Source: Styela clava
Taxonomy: Eukaryota; Chordata; Ascidiacea; Stolidobranchia; Styelidae
Assembly (NCBI RefSeq): GCF_964204865.1
Contig: NC_135262.1
Location: forward strand, 6,820,001-6,884,000
Length of the DNA: 64,000 bases
Reading direction: 5' to 3'
Below are positions 51,395-64,000 of the stretch, piece after piece. The notes under the pieces were generated by a model. The model did no database searches and was not told the origin of the DNA. It saw only the letters and a program-made list of their open reading frames with translations. Numbering within the stretch: the stretch's first letter is position 1; each line of letters begins with the position of its first letter. Both the position numbers and the translations under genes were made by a program.

Positions 51395-51560
51395 TCAATC
51401 CTCTCGCACCTAACCATCCCCGCATTTGATTCGAACCTGCGAACCCACGCACAGTAATCAGAGGTGCGGTGGCGAGCGTATTCCTAACGCTTAGCATGAT
51501 GCGCCACATCGCCGAGCCGATTTTATTTGACGATCCAAATTTATATGACGCCACACCGCT
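51395..51560 (-). repeat. tRNA-derived SINE-like head
   Basis: On the minus strand a B-box GGTTCGAATC (51428-51437) lies about 65 bp after an A-box-like TGTGGCGCATCATGC (51494-51508). The spacing suits a tRNA-derived RNA polymerase III promoter, as at the head of a SINE. The sequence does not fold into an obvious complete tRNA. Confidence 0.45.
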
Positions 51561-52878
51561 GCGCCTGAGGTCGCTAACCGGTAGATGTCGCGTTGGAACA
51601 ACTAGTTGCCCAATTTAGCTTCAGAGGAGTCGGTGGACTCGTCTGACTCGTTTCTGCAACTTTTGTGCGGCCATGAATGGTACTTCACTTTTTGTTGTTT
51701 ATATTTTGCATGTATAGTCTACCCTCTACTTTTTTATTTTCCCCATGCAATATAGCTCGTGATAAATGAGTTCTCTTCTATGAATCATTTTCTAATTTTT
51801 TTGTAGTCCATCTATTCGACAAAAATCGTATCAAATTTGAATGAGAGAGAGAATTTATTGCTTTTGTTAGACCAGAAAACAAACACACGTTTTACGTTAA
51901 TATTCAGATATTCCTGTATTCTTAGTTACCCTAAGGTTACCAGTACGGTACCGTGCCAATTACAGAGTTACAAACTTATTGGTACCTAGTAGACTAATCA
52001 AACAATGATGACATTGACATGGACTAACCTACGGTATCTAATTAAATCAATGTTTGCTAATTACAGAACGGTTGAAAAGTGCTTCGAATTCCATATTTTG
52101 AAATTTCACTGCGGTTTGAACAGTTTATAATGCAGTAATGATTGATTGGTGTATGTTATACCATTAGCATTAACGCTATAATTATGTAGACTATATTTCG
52201 TAAAACTGTAAAATGCTGAAATGATATACTGAATTTTATAGATTTTTAATTTGAGCTGAAGTTTGGAAGTTTATCCGAATAGACTGCAAGAAGACAGAAG
52301 ATGGTATTGACTGTACTTCTGTAGATGAAGATGGAAATTTTGTTGCTAACCTAAACAACATATGCCAGATATTTTGGATATTGCAGCTCTACTATCAGAC
52401 AAGTATTTTAATAAACAATTTCATTCAACTTTTCACTGTGTTTTTAAGTCTATTTCTGTTAACACATGCCGCATACATTTTATGGTCAGTTACCATACAC
52501 GTTTTCCATGCCTGACCAAGTGTAATCATTGTATTATCCAAATTAGAGAGTCATGATGGTGGTGCATGTTATTCTTAGCAATACTTTAGTCCGATAGTGG
52601 TAATTCTGAGTTATGCAATTACTATATGCATGACTTCTTACATCAGTAGTCCGGTAGTTAGATCATCGTTCAAAAATAGATCGCATGATTGATAAGTCTG
52701 TATAGTCACTGCACATTACATTTAGTTCACAAGGCTAAGAATTGAGAATATTGATCCATTGGAATTTGACGCACTCTTGAGACTAGACTTACTGTAATTT
52801 ATTTGAAAAAATCAATTCAAGGCATTGTAAATGCTGTGCCTCTGTGCGGTGTAATTGTGAGTTGGAATATATATTACA

Positions 52879-53056
52879 ATGGCACAATCAAATCGAACAT
52901 TTCAGTATTCGCCTTTGCTAAAAGTCGACATGGATCTTGGTGGAAGAAATAATGCAGCTCCATTTGAAGTTGTCTTCAGGGGACCAGATGACACTGCTCC
53001 CGAGACTGTACAGATGAATGAGTTTGTTGTAGCAAATTCCTCTACAGATACATCAG
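52879..53056 (+). CDS. First coding exon of an unrecognised gene
   Basis: The ATG at 52879 opens 59 codons and ends in phase 1 at a GTTTGT donor. The encoded N-terminus is polar and acidic (SPLLKVDMDLGGR, FRGPDDTAPETVQMNE, VVANSSTD) and looks coding in composition. I do not recognise the family, and there is no signal peptide or membrane segment. A less AT-rich block at 51560-51680 could be its promoter and 5' leader. No further exons were found before 55.4 kb, so the gene would have to continue through the antisense sialyltransferase locus or beyond, if real. Confidence 0.4.
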
Positions 53057-53757
53057 GTTTGTAGTATTGTTAATATGAACTATATAGCTCTATTTTTGTC
53101 ATAAACATCAACTTGTGCTTTAGTTTAATAAGCTTTTATTGTGTTAAGTTTTGGAAGTTAGAAATCTTTTGAAATATTTGAGGAAATTTTTTTTTAATTT
53201 TGTATATTCTAAATTTTTTTTATTATACTAATACAGAGGTTTTCAAAAATAAATAATTTTGAATACTGTACATTTGAAATCATCTATAGTTAATTATTTG
53301 TTTGAGGAATAATTTAGAATGCTTATATTTGTAAATTTGTTATTTTGGGTATTTGATATCTCATGGGCCTACAAAAATTCAAATTCTGACGCAATTCAAA
53401 TTCAATCAAAACAACATTCCATTTGCATTGTCAACTCATAGTTAAAAATCCTTGTGATGATATTTCTTAACACAAGTTATGATATTTGAAGAACTAATTA
53501 TGTGTAGCCTAATACTCTATTAGACTGGAAACTGACAATTGTCAGTTTTATCATAAGTTCTAAATATGAGTTGTGATGGATTATGCAGATAACATTTTTC
53601 TGGTAATATTTGTAGAGAGGCGTTTTCGATTGCTTTTTGAGCTTGTCATGAATTGAGTAACTTGATTAAATTAATTGAATTACCGCACATGGAATAAATA
53701 AAAACATTCATTGTATGGAAAATAATTTGGGTCTAGTGTAGTTTAGTACCATATGTA

Positions 53758-53886
53758 CTTCTAGTGGGCTTGTCACAATTATTTTTGCATATGTTACGTC
53801 ATAGTGATGTAATTTGCGGGTGATGTGGGGGTGGGGTTAGGAACGAATGACATATGCAAAAATTGTTACGCCGCCCCCACAAGAAG
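53758..53886. mobile_element. Short palindromic MITE
   Basis: The left end CTTCTAGTGGGCTTGTCAC and the inverted right end CTTCTTGTGGGGGCGGCG share the onward block CAATTTTTGCATATG. It is about 129 bp long with no coding capacity. Confidence 0.55.
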
Positions 53887-54855
53887 TTATTGTGTTACGA
53901 AACTACTTGAGATCCATTTAATTACCCTTATGTATCCTTAGTGCTAACAATTAAATCTCTAATGACTATTTGCATATTAATAAGAAAAAACCATCGTTTT
54001 TATTATTTGTTATGATTTTCTTTTGTAAAAAAATACAATTTATGAGCAGAATTTAAAAACCTGGTAGATCAAGAATGTTTTTGTAGTTGATAAAATTTAT
54101 TTCTAGTCAAAAAGAAACATTGTTTTAATATATTATTGTTGCAGCATATAATATGCATTTCAAAGTGGTGAAATGAGTCTTATCAATATCAGGATGTGAT
54201 TCATTATTAGATGATTCACTTTCATTTTTTATTATTAAGTCGTTAATTAAATTTTAACTGTATGAATGTGGGTACTATATTTTTTTATGTTCGTGATTAG
54301 ACGAATATACCGGTAAGTTAAAATCAGAGAGGCAACTGGTGCTATGCTACTTACAAAATTTACCGTTATTTGGGTTATCTGGCTTTGTTTTAAATTTATA
54401 CTTAGTAAAATCTAATATTTCATCTTAGATTGACTGGGTAACTTAATAAAACACCAATATTAGTTTTGTCAATGAGTTATTTTAAAAAAATTTTATATGC
54501 TGAAACTAAAATTTTTTGTATTAAGTATGTTTAATCATGTAGGTAATTATCATTTCAATAAAAAATATAAAAAAAAAGTATATTTGAAATTCTTTTCTGA
54601 TAAATTTGTCGCAACTATTTTGTAAGCCCAAATAAAAGGGTCAGTGTTTGTGCACAGACAACAGTGAAGCAAAAGTTATTAGTGGTTTTCATGCTTGCAT
54701 AGTGATGGCCATGTACCCACTGTATTTGTATTGCAGCTGTGTTTTTTAGAATACGATTTAGGCTAATTTTAGGCTATTTTCAGGCCTTTTCATTACTAAT
54801 TTTCCTATTTGTCTACAATTAAAAAAAGGCCCTGCATTCAGTGTATTGTGAATAC

Positions 54856-55091
54856 GGGGATCCGGAAGTATGCGAACCAAGATGGCGGACATCGGAATGT
54901 AATATGTGTACTAGGTTAGGGTTAGGCCATAATTTTAGGTGTAAATACTACGGGAGGCTCTTGGCTAGTCTTCGAACTGATAATAGGACTAAAATAAGGA
55001 AAATTGGAAAAAAATTATCGCCTAACCCTAACCTGTTACCCATGTTACGTTCAGATGTCCGCCATCTTGGTTCGCATACTTCGGGAGCACC
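54856..55091. mobile_element. hAT-type MITE (family B), complete, perfect 8-bp duplication
   Basis: This 236-bp element is flanked by GTGAATAC at 54848-54855 and 55092-55099. The ends GGGGATCCGGAAGTATGCG and (inverted) GGTGCTCCCGAAGTATGCG are followed by AACCAAGATGGCGGACATC on both sides. Confidence 0.9.
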
Positions 55092-55419
55092 GTGAATACC
55101 ATAGTTGGCAGAATATGCACAGATATTTTAAATGCAAACTCACATTTCCTTATACCAATTTGTTCTGTCAGCTATTTGTCATTGTCAAGGTTGGTTTTTC
55201 TATTCACACATGAATAAAAATATATAGACAATTTATTGCAGTCAGTGCAAGATCTCAGTATTATTAAAAATTGTAATAACAGACAGGAAATAATTTGAAT
55301 AGCGGCAACTTTAGATATAGCATATCATGACCTAATAGACTCATCGCACTTAGAAATGCCCAACAAATCTTGCATATTTAATATTAATAGTACAATTCTT
55401 TCAGGTGTCCGCAAGCAAA

Positions 55420-58400
55420 TTATTTCCCAATATTTATTGAAATAACACCTTCTGTTTTTAATCTTTCAAGCCATGCTCTTTCTACATCTGCATCATGAAC
55501 TCCAGTTTTTCTGTTGATAGTAAATAAACATCTTAGTGATAAGGCTGTAAAGTCTGTGAAAACTTTGACTTGAGATCCGATCTCTGAGGAAACTAAATTT
55601 CAGCTACAAGAATTTGGCCAACTCTAATTGCCTGTTAAGTCTACCGTATTCTACGAACCATAAGGCACACCAGGTTATAAGGCGCACCATTAATTAATTG
55701 CTTAGATTAGGGTTTTGTCCATATATAAATAAGGAGCATTGGGCTATAAGAAGCAGCGGTATTGGAGTTTTGGTTACCGTACAAGGCTCATTATAAAACA
55801 AAAAAGCTCATCACTTATCGATCTCAAGGTTGAATCTGCTCCGACTTTTACATGTGCATTCATCATATCTCGAGCCAGAAGCCTATTGATTTTGGATGAA
55901 TTATGTCATATAATTAGCGATGGCACACCCGGTGTCGCTATTGAGTCAGAGGGAAAGAATCGAAACCGCGAGATTGATAAGTCGGCGGTCTCCAATCGCT
56001 ATCTAGTTTTATGATTATTGTCTTTTATTAAAGAAAAAGTAAAAGGGTGCTTTGTTTATAAAACAAGAGGATCGGTTTCGAGCGTAGGCAATAAAGCATA
56101 AAGCACTTACTGATCCATACACAATAGCGCAGCCAATTTCGGAGAAAAAAACGGATTTGGAATTTGCCTTATGGTCCGTAAAATCAAACATTTAAAAAAT
56201 TTGTGCTTATGCTCATAAAGCACTTACTGATCCATACACAATAGCGCAGCCAATTTCGGAGAAAAAAACGGATTTGGAATTTGCCTTATGGTCCGTAAAA
56301 TCAAACATTTAAAAAATTTGTGCTTTTCGAGTTTCTATCAGTAATTTTGGCCTTGATTATCCCAAGTAAATATCTGGAATTCCTACTCCTGACTCTGAGG
56401 AATTCAAAATTAACTCTGGCCTTCCAACTTTCGGGAATTTAAATGCTGAACTCTAGATTTTCCAGTCCCGATTATTGTCAAATATTGGATTTTTACTCAA
56501 CATGGCTGTACTGCCATACAACAATATATGCAGTCTGGGATGACTAAATAATGTGGATAGTGTTAGTATGATAAAAATATAAATACAACTAAATCCAAGC
56601 CGATGTAAAGAGAAAAAGAGTGATACATGTGAGTCTGTATAGGAAAGACAATACATTATCATACCTGAAAGCTTGTGCGCTACCAGGTGGCAAGTTTTCC
56701 CAGTAATGATGCCAACCTCTATTATCATCCATACCAAATCCATATACATCGACAGAATCACATATTTGTAATGAGAGTGCTACTCCTATCGCTCCTGTTG
56801 ATGGATATCTCCCTTGACGATTTATCCAATTAACATGCACGTATCTGGAAATTTTACAATAATCTTGGTTTTCTTACTAGCTAGTACATATCCTAATTTG
56901 TGAATTTACATGGATGACTTTCAACTTCTGACACTGTAAAAATAGAAAAAAAAATGAATCGAAATATTAACATTCCATTTGCATAGTCGTTATTTCCTAG
57001 TTTAAGACCTTTTCTGTAAAATAAAGCCCTCTGCAAAATCACATATTCAAAGTCTTAATAATTTTATTACCTAAAAAACAGGAATATTTGAAGAATGAAA
57101 ATCTGTAAAAAAAAAAATTTTTTATGTTCTTATCATCTTCATCATTCAAGGCAGTGTTTTCCAATCTATGTGTTGCGCCCCGAAACTGGGTCGCCTGTAA
57201 ATTTTCTTGGGTCACTTTTTTTTCAACAAAAATTTGAAAGTTTAACTGATTTTATTTTTTGGTAAATTTTGTTGTTTATTTTATGTTTGGTATGAGGCCT
57301 TGCTCATTAGTATCACAGCGTAAAAATTAGCGTTTTGGTTAGTAACGCCACACCATGATTGTTTTATATTAATAATTGTAAATATGTGCCATAAAAGTAC
57401 TACATTGTGTTCAGAATTTGAGCATATATTGTTGTCACAATATTCTACAAAAGTTATTCTTTGAAAAGTTGAAAACTCATGTATGTGAATAGATAAACAT
57501 AAATAATGCCCCCTCATACTTATTTCTCTAAATTTTTATTTCCATTCAACCTGACATGAATAAAAACAACCCTTTGTCTTGCACTCTTCCATAATGCTCG
57601 TGAAAACTTCATATCAAGTAATTGCCACATCTATACACAAGGATGAAAGATTCGCCTCAGGGCATACTATTACTCATGGAAAAGATTTACCGGTAGGTAG
57701 AATTTCACTGATGCTATTCAATGCAAAGCTAGATGGTTTCCTGCTTTTGCAACTTCAATTTCTAAAACTAATGGGCTATTTATATGCGCATATACATATA
57801 TTATGTAAAGCTATGTTGTGACGTTGTTTATAAAATATTCATAGGATGCATTGAAACATAGAAAATGCGTTGAGAGGGCTGATGTTCTACATTGTAGATG
57901 TATTTATTATTGGATTATGTCCTGTAGAAATGGAACAGTAGGCTGGCTAGGATATATAATAAGCCATACAGAGTAATGTAAAGAATATAGTCTAAATATC
58001 AGTATATATTACAGAAATAGTTATTCCTTTTGTACAAAAAAGGAGATTTTTATTAAATTTAAGAATTTATTGGTGTTTTCTTCTAGAAGTAATTATTTTG
58101 AAATAATTTAGTTTTTAATTTGAACTTATTCCAAAAGGCTTTTATACAAATTCATATACTGTTTAAATGATATGTCTTATTATGCTGCAACATAAAATTT
58201 AAATTTTTTTTTGAGACCGAAACATTTAATATACTATACTATTGGTATATGCAAATCATTATACAGGTAAAACATAAAATTTGAGTTACAAATAATGAGA
58301 AAATATGAAAAATACGTAAAATTTTGATTCCTAGATATAAACTGTCCTGTTTAAATTATGACTACCTATGACTTAGAAATTGGCTTTAATTTAGTCTGTG

Positions 58401-61400
58401 ATTGAGCCATTAATTTAAGGGCAACCTAGGCAAGATAAATAGTTCTCGAGGAAAAAAGTCGTTTCCAAATCTTTAATTTCAGTCGATTCTCGCGCTTTGA
58501 GCAGGAAATAAACGTTATAATGATCTGTTTGTCTTGTATTATGCACATGTCTGTAATTTCCTGTTAGTGCAATGATGTAATATCTTCGTGCATATGGTGC
58601 ATGTATTCTCAGTCTTATCATTCAAATTCTTCTAAGGTTCTCAGCTACAGTATATCAATATCGAACTAAATTATGATGCGTTTGTATCAGGTAAGGTATG
58701 TTGTAGAGGATACATAATTTCAATGCTGATCAAGGTATATTTACCATAACAGCAAGTTAGTGTTAGGTAGACACAGTTTTCTGAACAATGTAATTTGCAT
58801 TTTGGATCTTGAAATTCTTGCTATCCAAGTTGACTGTGTGTATGTTTATGAGTGTTTTTGGTAGGAAATATACAATAGCCTATATAACTGATTGAAAACT
58901 AATATGAGGCAATTTAGAAATATATATTCAAAGTCTGTCGTAATTTTTTTTTTTCTAAAATAAAATAAAAATGATGTTCCATTTTGAAGCCAACTCTGCT
59001 TTTTAAAAATTTCTTTGATGAATCAAAGCTAAATATTAAAATTGGGTAGACAATGCAGAACAGAAAAGTTTGGATCTGCTCGAAAGTTCGAAAGCAAAAG
59101 AATAACATCGTTGTGTAAATCAGGGGTGCACAACTCGAACGAACTTCCATAAAACACGTAACAACAAATGCAATGAAACAGATATTAACGAAAAAGTATT
59201 TATTGAAAATTTTAATGTCCTGGAGAGATACAGTTTTAAAGGCATTTTTGATTTACAGAATTTGAAATGTTGGGCTTAATTAATAAAAGAAAAATATCGA
59301 TGCACATCACTAATCTAAATGTTAACCAAGTCCGTTTACGTGCCACGTTCAAGCTAATGGCGTGCCACATTGGGCACAAAATCATGCCCTGTGTTGTGCA
59401 CCCTTGGTATAGAGCTTTCAAAGTGAATGCATAAAATGTTAGTAAAAAAAAAGCTACTCACCTTATGAATTCTGGATGAATAATATTTATTTTTGGAACA
59501 TTCACATAAATACGCGGTGTTACGGGCCTATATGTCTTTTTGATAGTTCCATTTGTTATTGCACTGAGGAGCCATTCGACGTCGAGAGGTTTGAAGGGGA
59601 TTAAAGTAAAACTGGTATCTGTTAAGTGCAAAATAAATATGGTTATTCATGTTCATAAAAACTTCACTTAATGTTCGCATTGTTTTGCCGCAACATTGCA
59701 CTCATGATAGGTTGGGGTTATAGAAATTGAAATGTTATCATTAACAACATCAAGTCGATAGTCATTTAAACAATGTCAGACAATGCTTAAGATAGTTTGT
59801 ATGTTGTATTCAACTAAGAAAAAGCGTCTTGCGTCTTTCACGCTAAATTATTGATCCAATTATATGTATAATATAAGTTTCTAAATTCAGGATTTATGAA
59901 AAATTGTGCTGATAGTGATATTACAACACAAAGTGAGTCTAACGCTGGTGGAATTTCTTTACTCTGACTGGTTACAGATTTTTTCGATAAGTTCGAAGGT
60001 TAGATATTTATGCATTAATGATCTCATATCCTGTAACGCTGCCTTATTTATTGAGTAAATATGCGACGAGAAATTCTGCAGATGCAGTAATGGAGGTTTC
60101 ACAGGAAGTTAATGGTTAAGAATCATTTTGAAGTTGTATACAGGAAATCCTATTGAAACTTGAATAGGAAATACGCTATGATAACTTTAATAACTAATAA
60201 GATGTTCCGTATCTTGTAAAACACGCTTCTTATGCCTGCTCCAATTGGGAAATGCTATTATGAGAGTATACCATAAAAAAATGATAGCCTTATGAGTAGT
60301 AATGTTACATATTTCTATGATAGTGTGCTGGTAAGGAATTCTGATATGTGTTAAATGACTGAGTTAATGTCAGAATATGGTAAATAGATTTGTAGTTAAC
60401 AACATATGCAGAACTGTTCACAATTTCGTCAATTAGTTACGTCAGAATATGTAAAATGAGTTTGCAGCCAATGAAATATGTAGAAAAGTTGACAATTATT
60501 GCAATATTAGGCAACAAACGATAATTTTTCTACAAAATAGTCAGCCTTAAATTATCCTGGTAGCAGAAAATGTAACGGTGTTTCAAGCAGGGTTGGATTT
60601 AGCTTTTGCACATAACGTATAAGATACGCTATCTGTAGATAGACTTTACACCAAGGATCAATATTGACTGTATTGATATCAACCGAACGATTTTGTAATG
60701 TTGTAATGATTGCCAAAGTACACGGTAATCAAACATTGGGTTTGAGATTAGAGCATTGTTACATTCTTTATCTGTGATATGTAATCACTCATTTAAAAAA
60801 ATATCCTCACTGGCAAGCTGTGAGCTACCATGTGGCAATCAGATACCAGCTTTTATCTAGTCCAGTGGTTCTCAAACTTTTTAAGCCGCGCCCCCTTTTT
60901 AGAATTTGTCATGTTTCGCGCCCCACCTCAAAGGATAACTAGCTAAAAGGTAAGGCAAAAGTATGTTTTATTCAAAAAACGCTTTGAAAATACGTAGATG
61001 GAATGTAAATAATGAAATAAATGAAAAATTTTGAAATGTTAATATCTAGAATAAGGGGGAAAAGATCAAATCTAACATATATTTCAATTTTAATCATGCC
61101 CCTTCAAAAATTGTCTACTGCCCCCTTGTTTGAGGACCATTGATCTGGTCGTTTTCTTGACAATGTTGCCTTGAATTGTTTAAGTCATATGTCTATCATG
61201 ATATTGATGTTGCAAGGCAAATTTATGGTTATCTTTCATTTCTAGTGGAAGAGACCTTACATGAAAGCACACTTCTTAATAAATATTAGAAGACAGTTTA
61301 TTTCAATGTGACTAAAAAGTAACTGTTGAATGCATTTAGTAATTGGTATATTTTTTACAATATTAATTGTAATTCGAACCTTTTTTGATTGCCTTCATAC

Positions 61401-63959
61401 TTTCTGGATACATAAGTCGATGTGTTGTTTTTGATCCAACATCTTTTTCAAAACTGGTAGTAGGTCCTTGGTTGAATCGAATCACTATGTCATGTTTATC
61501 TATGGCCTGTCGAAAAGAAAGTACCTGTTGTTAGTCAAGTTATAAAATCAAAAATTCCAATTATTGTCAAATTTAGCATGGTTTGACTATATAGCAAGAC
61601 GTATTTTTTTTTTCAATATTTCTTTTGCACTGGATTTCTGAAAACGCTGAATTTTTGACGCTTCAGAAGTATGTTTACCAATATGGAGGTGACTAATTTT
61701 GTTCGCCTGTTTTACATCAAGTTGTGTAAAGGGACTGGAACCTATGGGCAGGGGATATTTACATGGCTATCGCAGACGACTTTACTTGGCTATCGCACGA
61801 ACTCATAATAGTACTAAAATGGGGAAGACCCATCTTTTAAACTTTTTGAATAGTCATTATCTTAATAATATAGAAAATTCATGATGGTGACAATTTTAGT
61901 ATGATGATTAGTAACGGACCTCTCCATATCCAGAATTTTTAAGATTTCCAGAGTTTCCGACAACTGCACAACTAACACATTCATTATTCCGAGTTCCGTT
62001 TCGTTTCCGATGTTTTTCAATTCCTTCTTTGAATAAACCTTTTAAAACTGGCTCCAAATTAGTTCGAGTTGATCCTTGTATGGAGAGCCACCATTGAAAC
62101 ACATCTAAAAAGTTTGTTTATCAGTTTGTTACTTGTTATTATTCGTTGGTCCGCAGGCCTAAATCCAATTGGGGGTGAATAACTGAATAGGGTGGTTGGG
62201 AACATCACTGTAACTTCTGGAGGGTGATAGGCTATGGCTCCCTACACCAGGGTTTCCCAAACTTTTTGAGCGCAGCCCCCTATTTCTGAATCTTGATTTT
62301 GACGGACTCCCATTTTATGTCGTATCAATTTCTGTGCCTAACTAACGAGAAAGGATAATGTTCCACTTACAACACAAACGACGATAATGTGATGGATGAG
62401 GTTGCTTTTCATTGCACAATTTATTGATTTTTGGAGCAATTTATGACAAGCAAACTCATAGATTCGACTCTACTGCAAGTCTCCTTGAATGGAATCAAGA
62501 CAAGAGGAGACTAAGACTTTTGCTTTACCATTAACCATCTTACTAATTTTTCTGTCCCTGGGGTCAAAATGGGAATCATTTCCAATTTTTAATAAAAATT
62601 GCAGTCTGTGTCTGAATATTTTGATCTTTCTAATATGATAATATTGAGGCAAGAGCAGTTGTTTTGTCATAACATTGACAGAATTCCACTTTAATATTCT
62701 TGATTTAAAAAGGCAATTTGTACCATCATCTCAATGAATAATGCAGACATGCAGTGTCTGAATTTTTCGTGATTTCAAATGCGCATCAATGAAAACGTGG
62801 AGAAAGTGAAATAATGGTTAGCATGTCATAAAGCAGAATGCCTTATCACAAATATTTTTAAATGTTTCCAAACTTTATAGGCGTGTAGCATCTTATGTAG
62901 TTGCTTGTACGGACACTTGTTAGCAGTAAAGTTATAAACCACAGTCTATTACCAGTAGGTCCTTCATTAGCGCTGAAACAAATGTGTTTGGAATATGAGA
63001 TTATCTTGTTTTACACTTATGTATTGAAAGAACTATAAAGATATTTAAACATTTCCCAAGCCATGTCACAATCTAAACATGATTTAGTTGTGTGAATTGA
63101 TACCACCCGATGAAAATTTATTGAAGTAAAATATTAGATATTTAAATTTACTGACCTTGGTTTATACCCAAGTTGTCAACTCCCCAAAAAGGCATTATTT
63201 TTTCATCGTAACTCTCTTTAAACCAATCTGATTTTGAATTTTTTATAGTGTTGGGACACCTTTGATCTGTAATTGAAAAAAATATTATCATATAATTGAT
63301 GTTTATGACAGGTATGCAGACATTAATTAGTGTCATCCCAATTGGGGACAAGTCCATGCATCAGAAACAAATAACTGACAAACTAATCCCATACCCGACA
63401 TGGACTGGTAACCCAGGTTCGCCATATGATTGAGCTGTTTCATAGGCTTTCTTTTCTCCTGGATAAATATATAAATTGAATCCTATTCCAAAAGGTCACG
63501 AGAGCAGTTGTTCCAAATGTTGAATTTCATTAAAAATGAAATGTTACCTACGTCTATATTCAAGCTAGCTCGAACATTTTTTGGGAGACTCCTCATTAAC
63601 AAATAATGCTCTGTTTACACAAATAGGGTAAACTTTCAACCACGCCTTTTGCCAGCAGCAGAATGCCGCAAAACATGGCATTCAATCATGATACACAAAC
63701 GTAGCATCTGCCCATCTATGGCATATACATATTATATCGTTAGTGACTACACTCCGGCAATACTAACTATACTATATAATTAATCATTCCTACCTCTTTC
63801 TGTGACTCCTCCACTTTTTATTTTATTATTGATAGTTGGATCGATATTTGGAAAAACATGAACAGTCGAACGATACATGTTCAGGTATATGATGAACATG
63901 CAAACTATTACAATAATTGCAGAGTATAAGACTAAGCCAGCTGGTCTTATTTTGAGCAT
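55420..63959 (-). CDS. ST3Gal1/2-like beta-galactoside alpha-2,3-sialyltransferase, eight exons
   Basis: Exons are 63959-63794, 63458-63395, 63266-63156, 62104-61920, 61506-61380, 59618-59462, 56844-56665 and 55510-55420. These Golgi enzymes move sialic acid from CMP-Neu5Ac onto galactose. Exon 1 gives a short cytosolic tail and a membrane anchor ([18 protein letters not shown]), as in type II glycosyltransferases. Sialylmotif L begins [16 protein letters not shown] and runs on to [12 protein letters not shown]. Motif S is GRYPSTG through [12 protein letters not shown]. Motif III is HHYWEN and motif VS is HDADVE. All junctions from exon 2 on keep frame and phase. Exon 1 to exon 2 is off by one base with the donor chosen, so a different donor or a small missed exon is likely. 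The protein is about 358 aa, close to ST3Gal2. Confidence 0.92.
55642..56330. mobile_element. MITE with inverted ends and a 117-bp tandem duplication of one end
   Basis: The left end TACCGTATTCTACGAACC then ATAAGGCACACC pairs with CCTTATGGTCCGTAAAATCA on the right. The block starting CATAAAGCACTTACTG at 56097 is repeated from 56214, so the right terminus occurs twice (ending near 56187 and 56304). It lies in the sialyltransferase intron between exons 7 and 8. Confidence 0.7.
59122..59406. mobile_element. hAT-type MITE
   Basis: The left end is CAGGGGTGCACAACTCG and the right end is TGTGTTGTGCACCCTTG. The flanks are only weakly similar (GTGTAAAT, GTATAGAG). It sits in the sialyltransferase intron, close to exon 6. 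Confidence 0.6.
60863..61142. mobile_element. hAT-type MITE with 8-bp duplication
   Basis: The 280-bp element begins CAGTGGTTCTCAAACTTTTT and ends TTGTTTGAGGACCATTG, with GCGCCCCC / GCCCCC subterminal parts. It is flanked by ATCTAGTC and ATCTGGTC, one mismatch. It lies in the sialyltransferase intron and shares its terminus type with 34409-36250. Confidence 0.8.
61660..61822. repeat. Truncated hAT-type MITE (family B)
   Basis: It starts GACGCTTCAGAAGTATG and contains CCAATATGGAGGTGACTAAT and CGAACTCATAATAGTAC. The far end is missing. It lies between sialyltransferase exons 4 and 5. Confidence 0.55.
62246..62300 (+). repeat. Single hAT-type terminus
   Basis: CAGGGTTTCCCAAACTTTTT followed by GAGCGCAGCCCCC is a hAT terminus of the same kind as at 34409 and 60863. 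No partner end was located. Confidence 0.4.
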
Positions 63960-64000
63960 TGTTGCTATTTTACATTAGATAGTTTCACAGTGAAAAAAGT

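Overview
This window is AT-rich nuclear DNA from an animal. Genes are sparse, introns follow the GT-AG rule, and most of the sequence is transposable elements. Three host genes can be read exon by exon: a DHRS4-type short-chain dehydrogenase (minus strand, about 37.0-40.2 kb), a troponin C (plus strand, 44.4-46.9 kb) and an ST3Gal1/2-type beta-galactoside alpha-2,3-sialyltransferase (minus strand, 55.4-64.0 kb). The chordate-like troponin C and the ST3Gal-type sialyltransferase point to an invertebrate deuterostome; a tunicate with a repeat-rich genome is my best guess, but this is inference. A fourth gene is seen only as a first coding exon of unknown family at 52.9 kb.

The outstanding object is a 13,844-bp foldback-type transposon (6132-19975) flanked by a perfect 9-bp target-site duplication (CCACAAATC). 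Its inverted arms each consist of about 260 bp of near-identical unique terminus followed by a long tandem array of a roughly 175-bp satellite unit: about 19 units on the left and about 34 on the right. The right array has a 1,634-bp higher-order repeat marked by a spacer of about 115 bp. Between the arms lies a degraded, multi-exon gene for a Ulp1/SENP-like (C48) cysteine protease fused to a C-terminal PHD finger. It has lost splice sites, an active-site Asp and a zinc ligand. No transposase is recognisable. The 9-bp duplication and the arm architecture resemble Foldback/Mutator-like elements.

Layout. 0-6 kb: no confident gene, with MITE fragments, one terminal-inverted-repeat element and one weak candidate exon. 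6.1-20.0 kb: the foldback element. 20-23.2 kb: a LINE zinc-knuckle remnant, a MITE inserted in another copy of itself, and a hAT-type MITE. 25.5-30.4 kb: nested hAT elements with transposase fragments. 34.4-36.7 kb: a 1.84-kb hAT element and a neighbouring MITE. 37.0-40.2 kb: the DHRS4-like gene, whose single intron carries an intact mariner-like transposon with a 351-aa transposase. 40.3-43.1 kb: MITEs. 44.4-46.9 kb: troponin C. 47.3-51.6 kb: several short hAT-type MITEs with perfect target duplications, a minisatellite and a tRNA-like SINE. 52.9 kb: unknown first exon. 53.8-64 kb: the sialyltransferase gene, with MITEs in its introns and 3' flank.

The host genes do not form a functional cluster: one is metabolic, one contractile and one Golgi glycosylation. 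The mobile elements dominate the biology of the window. At least nine insertions have target-site duplications that can be read directly.
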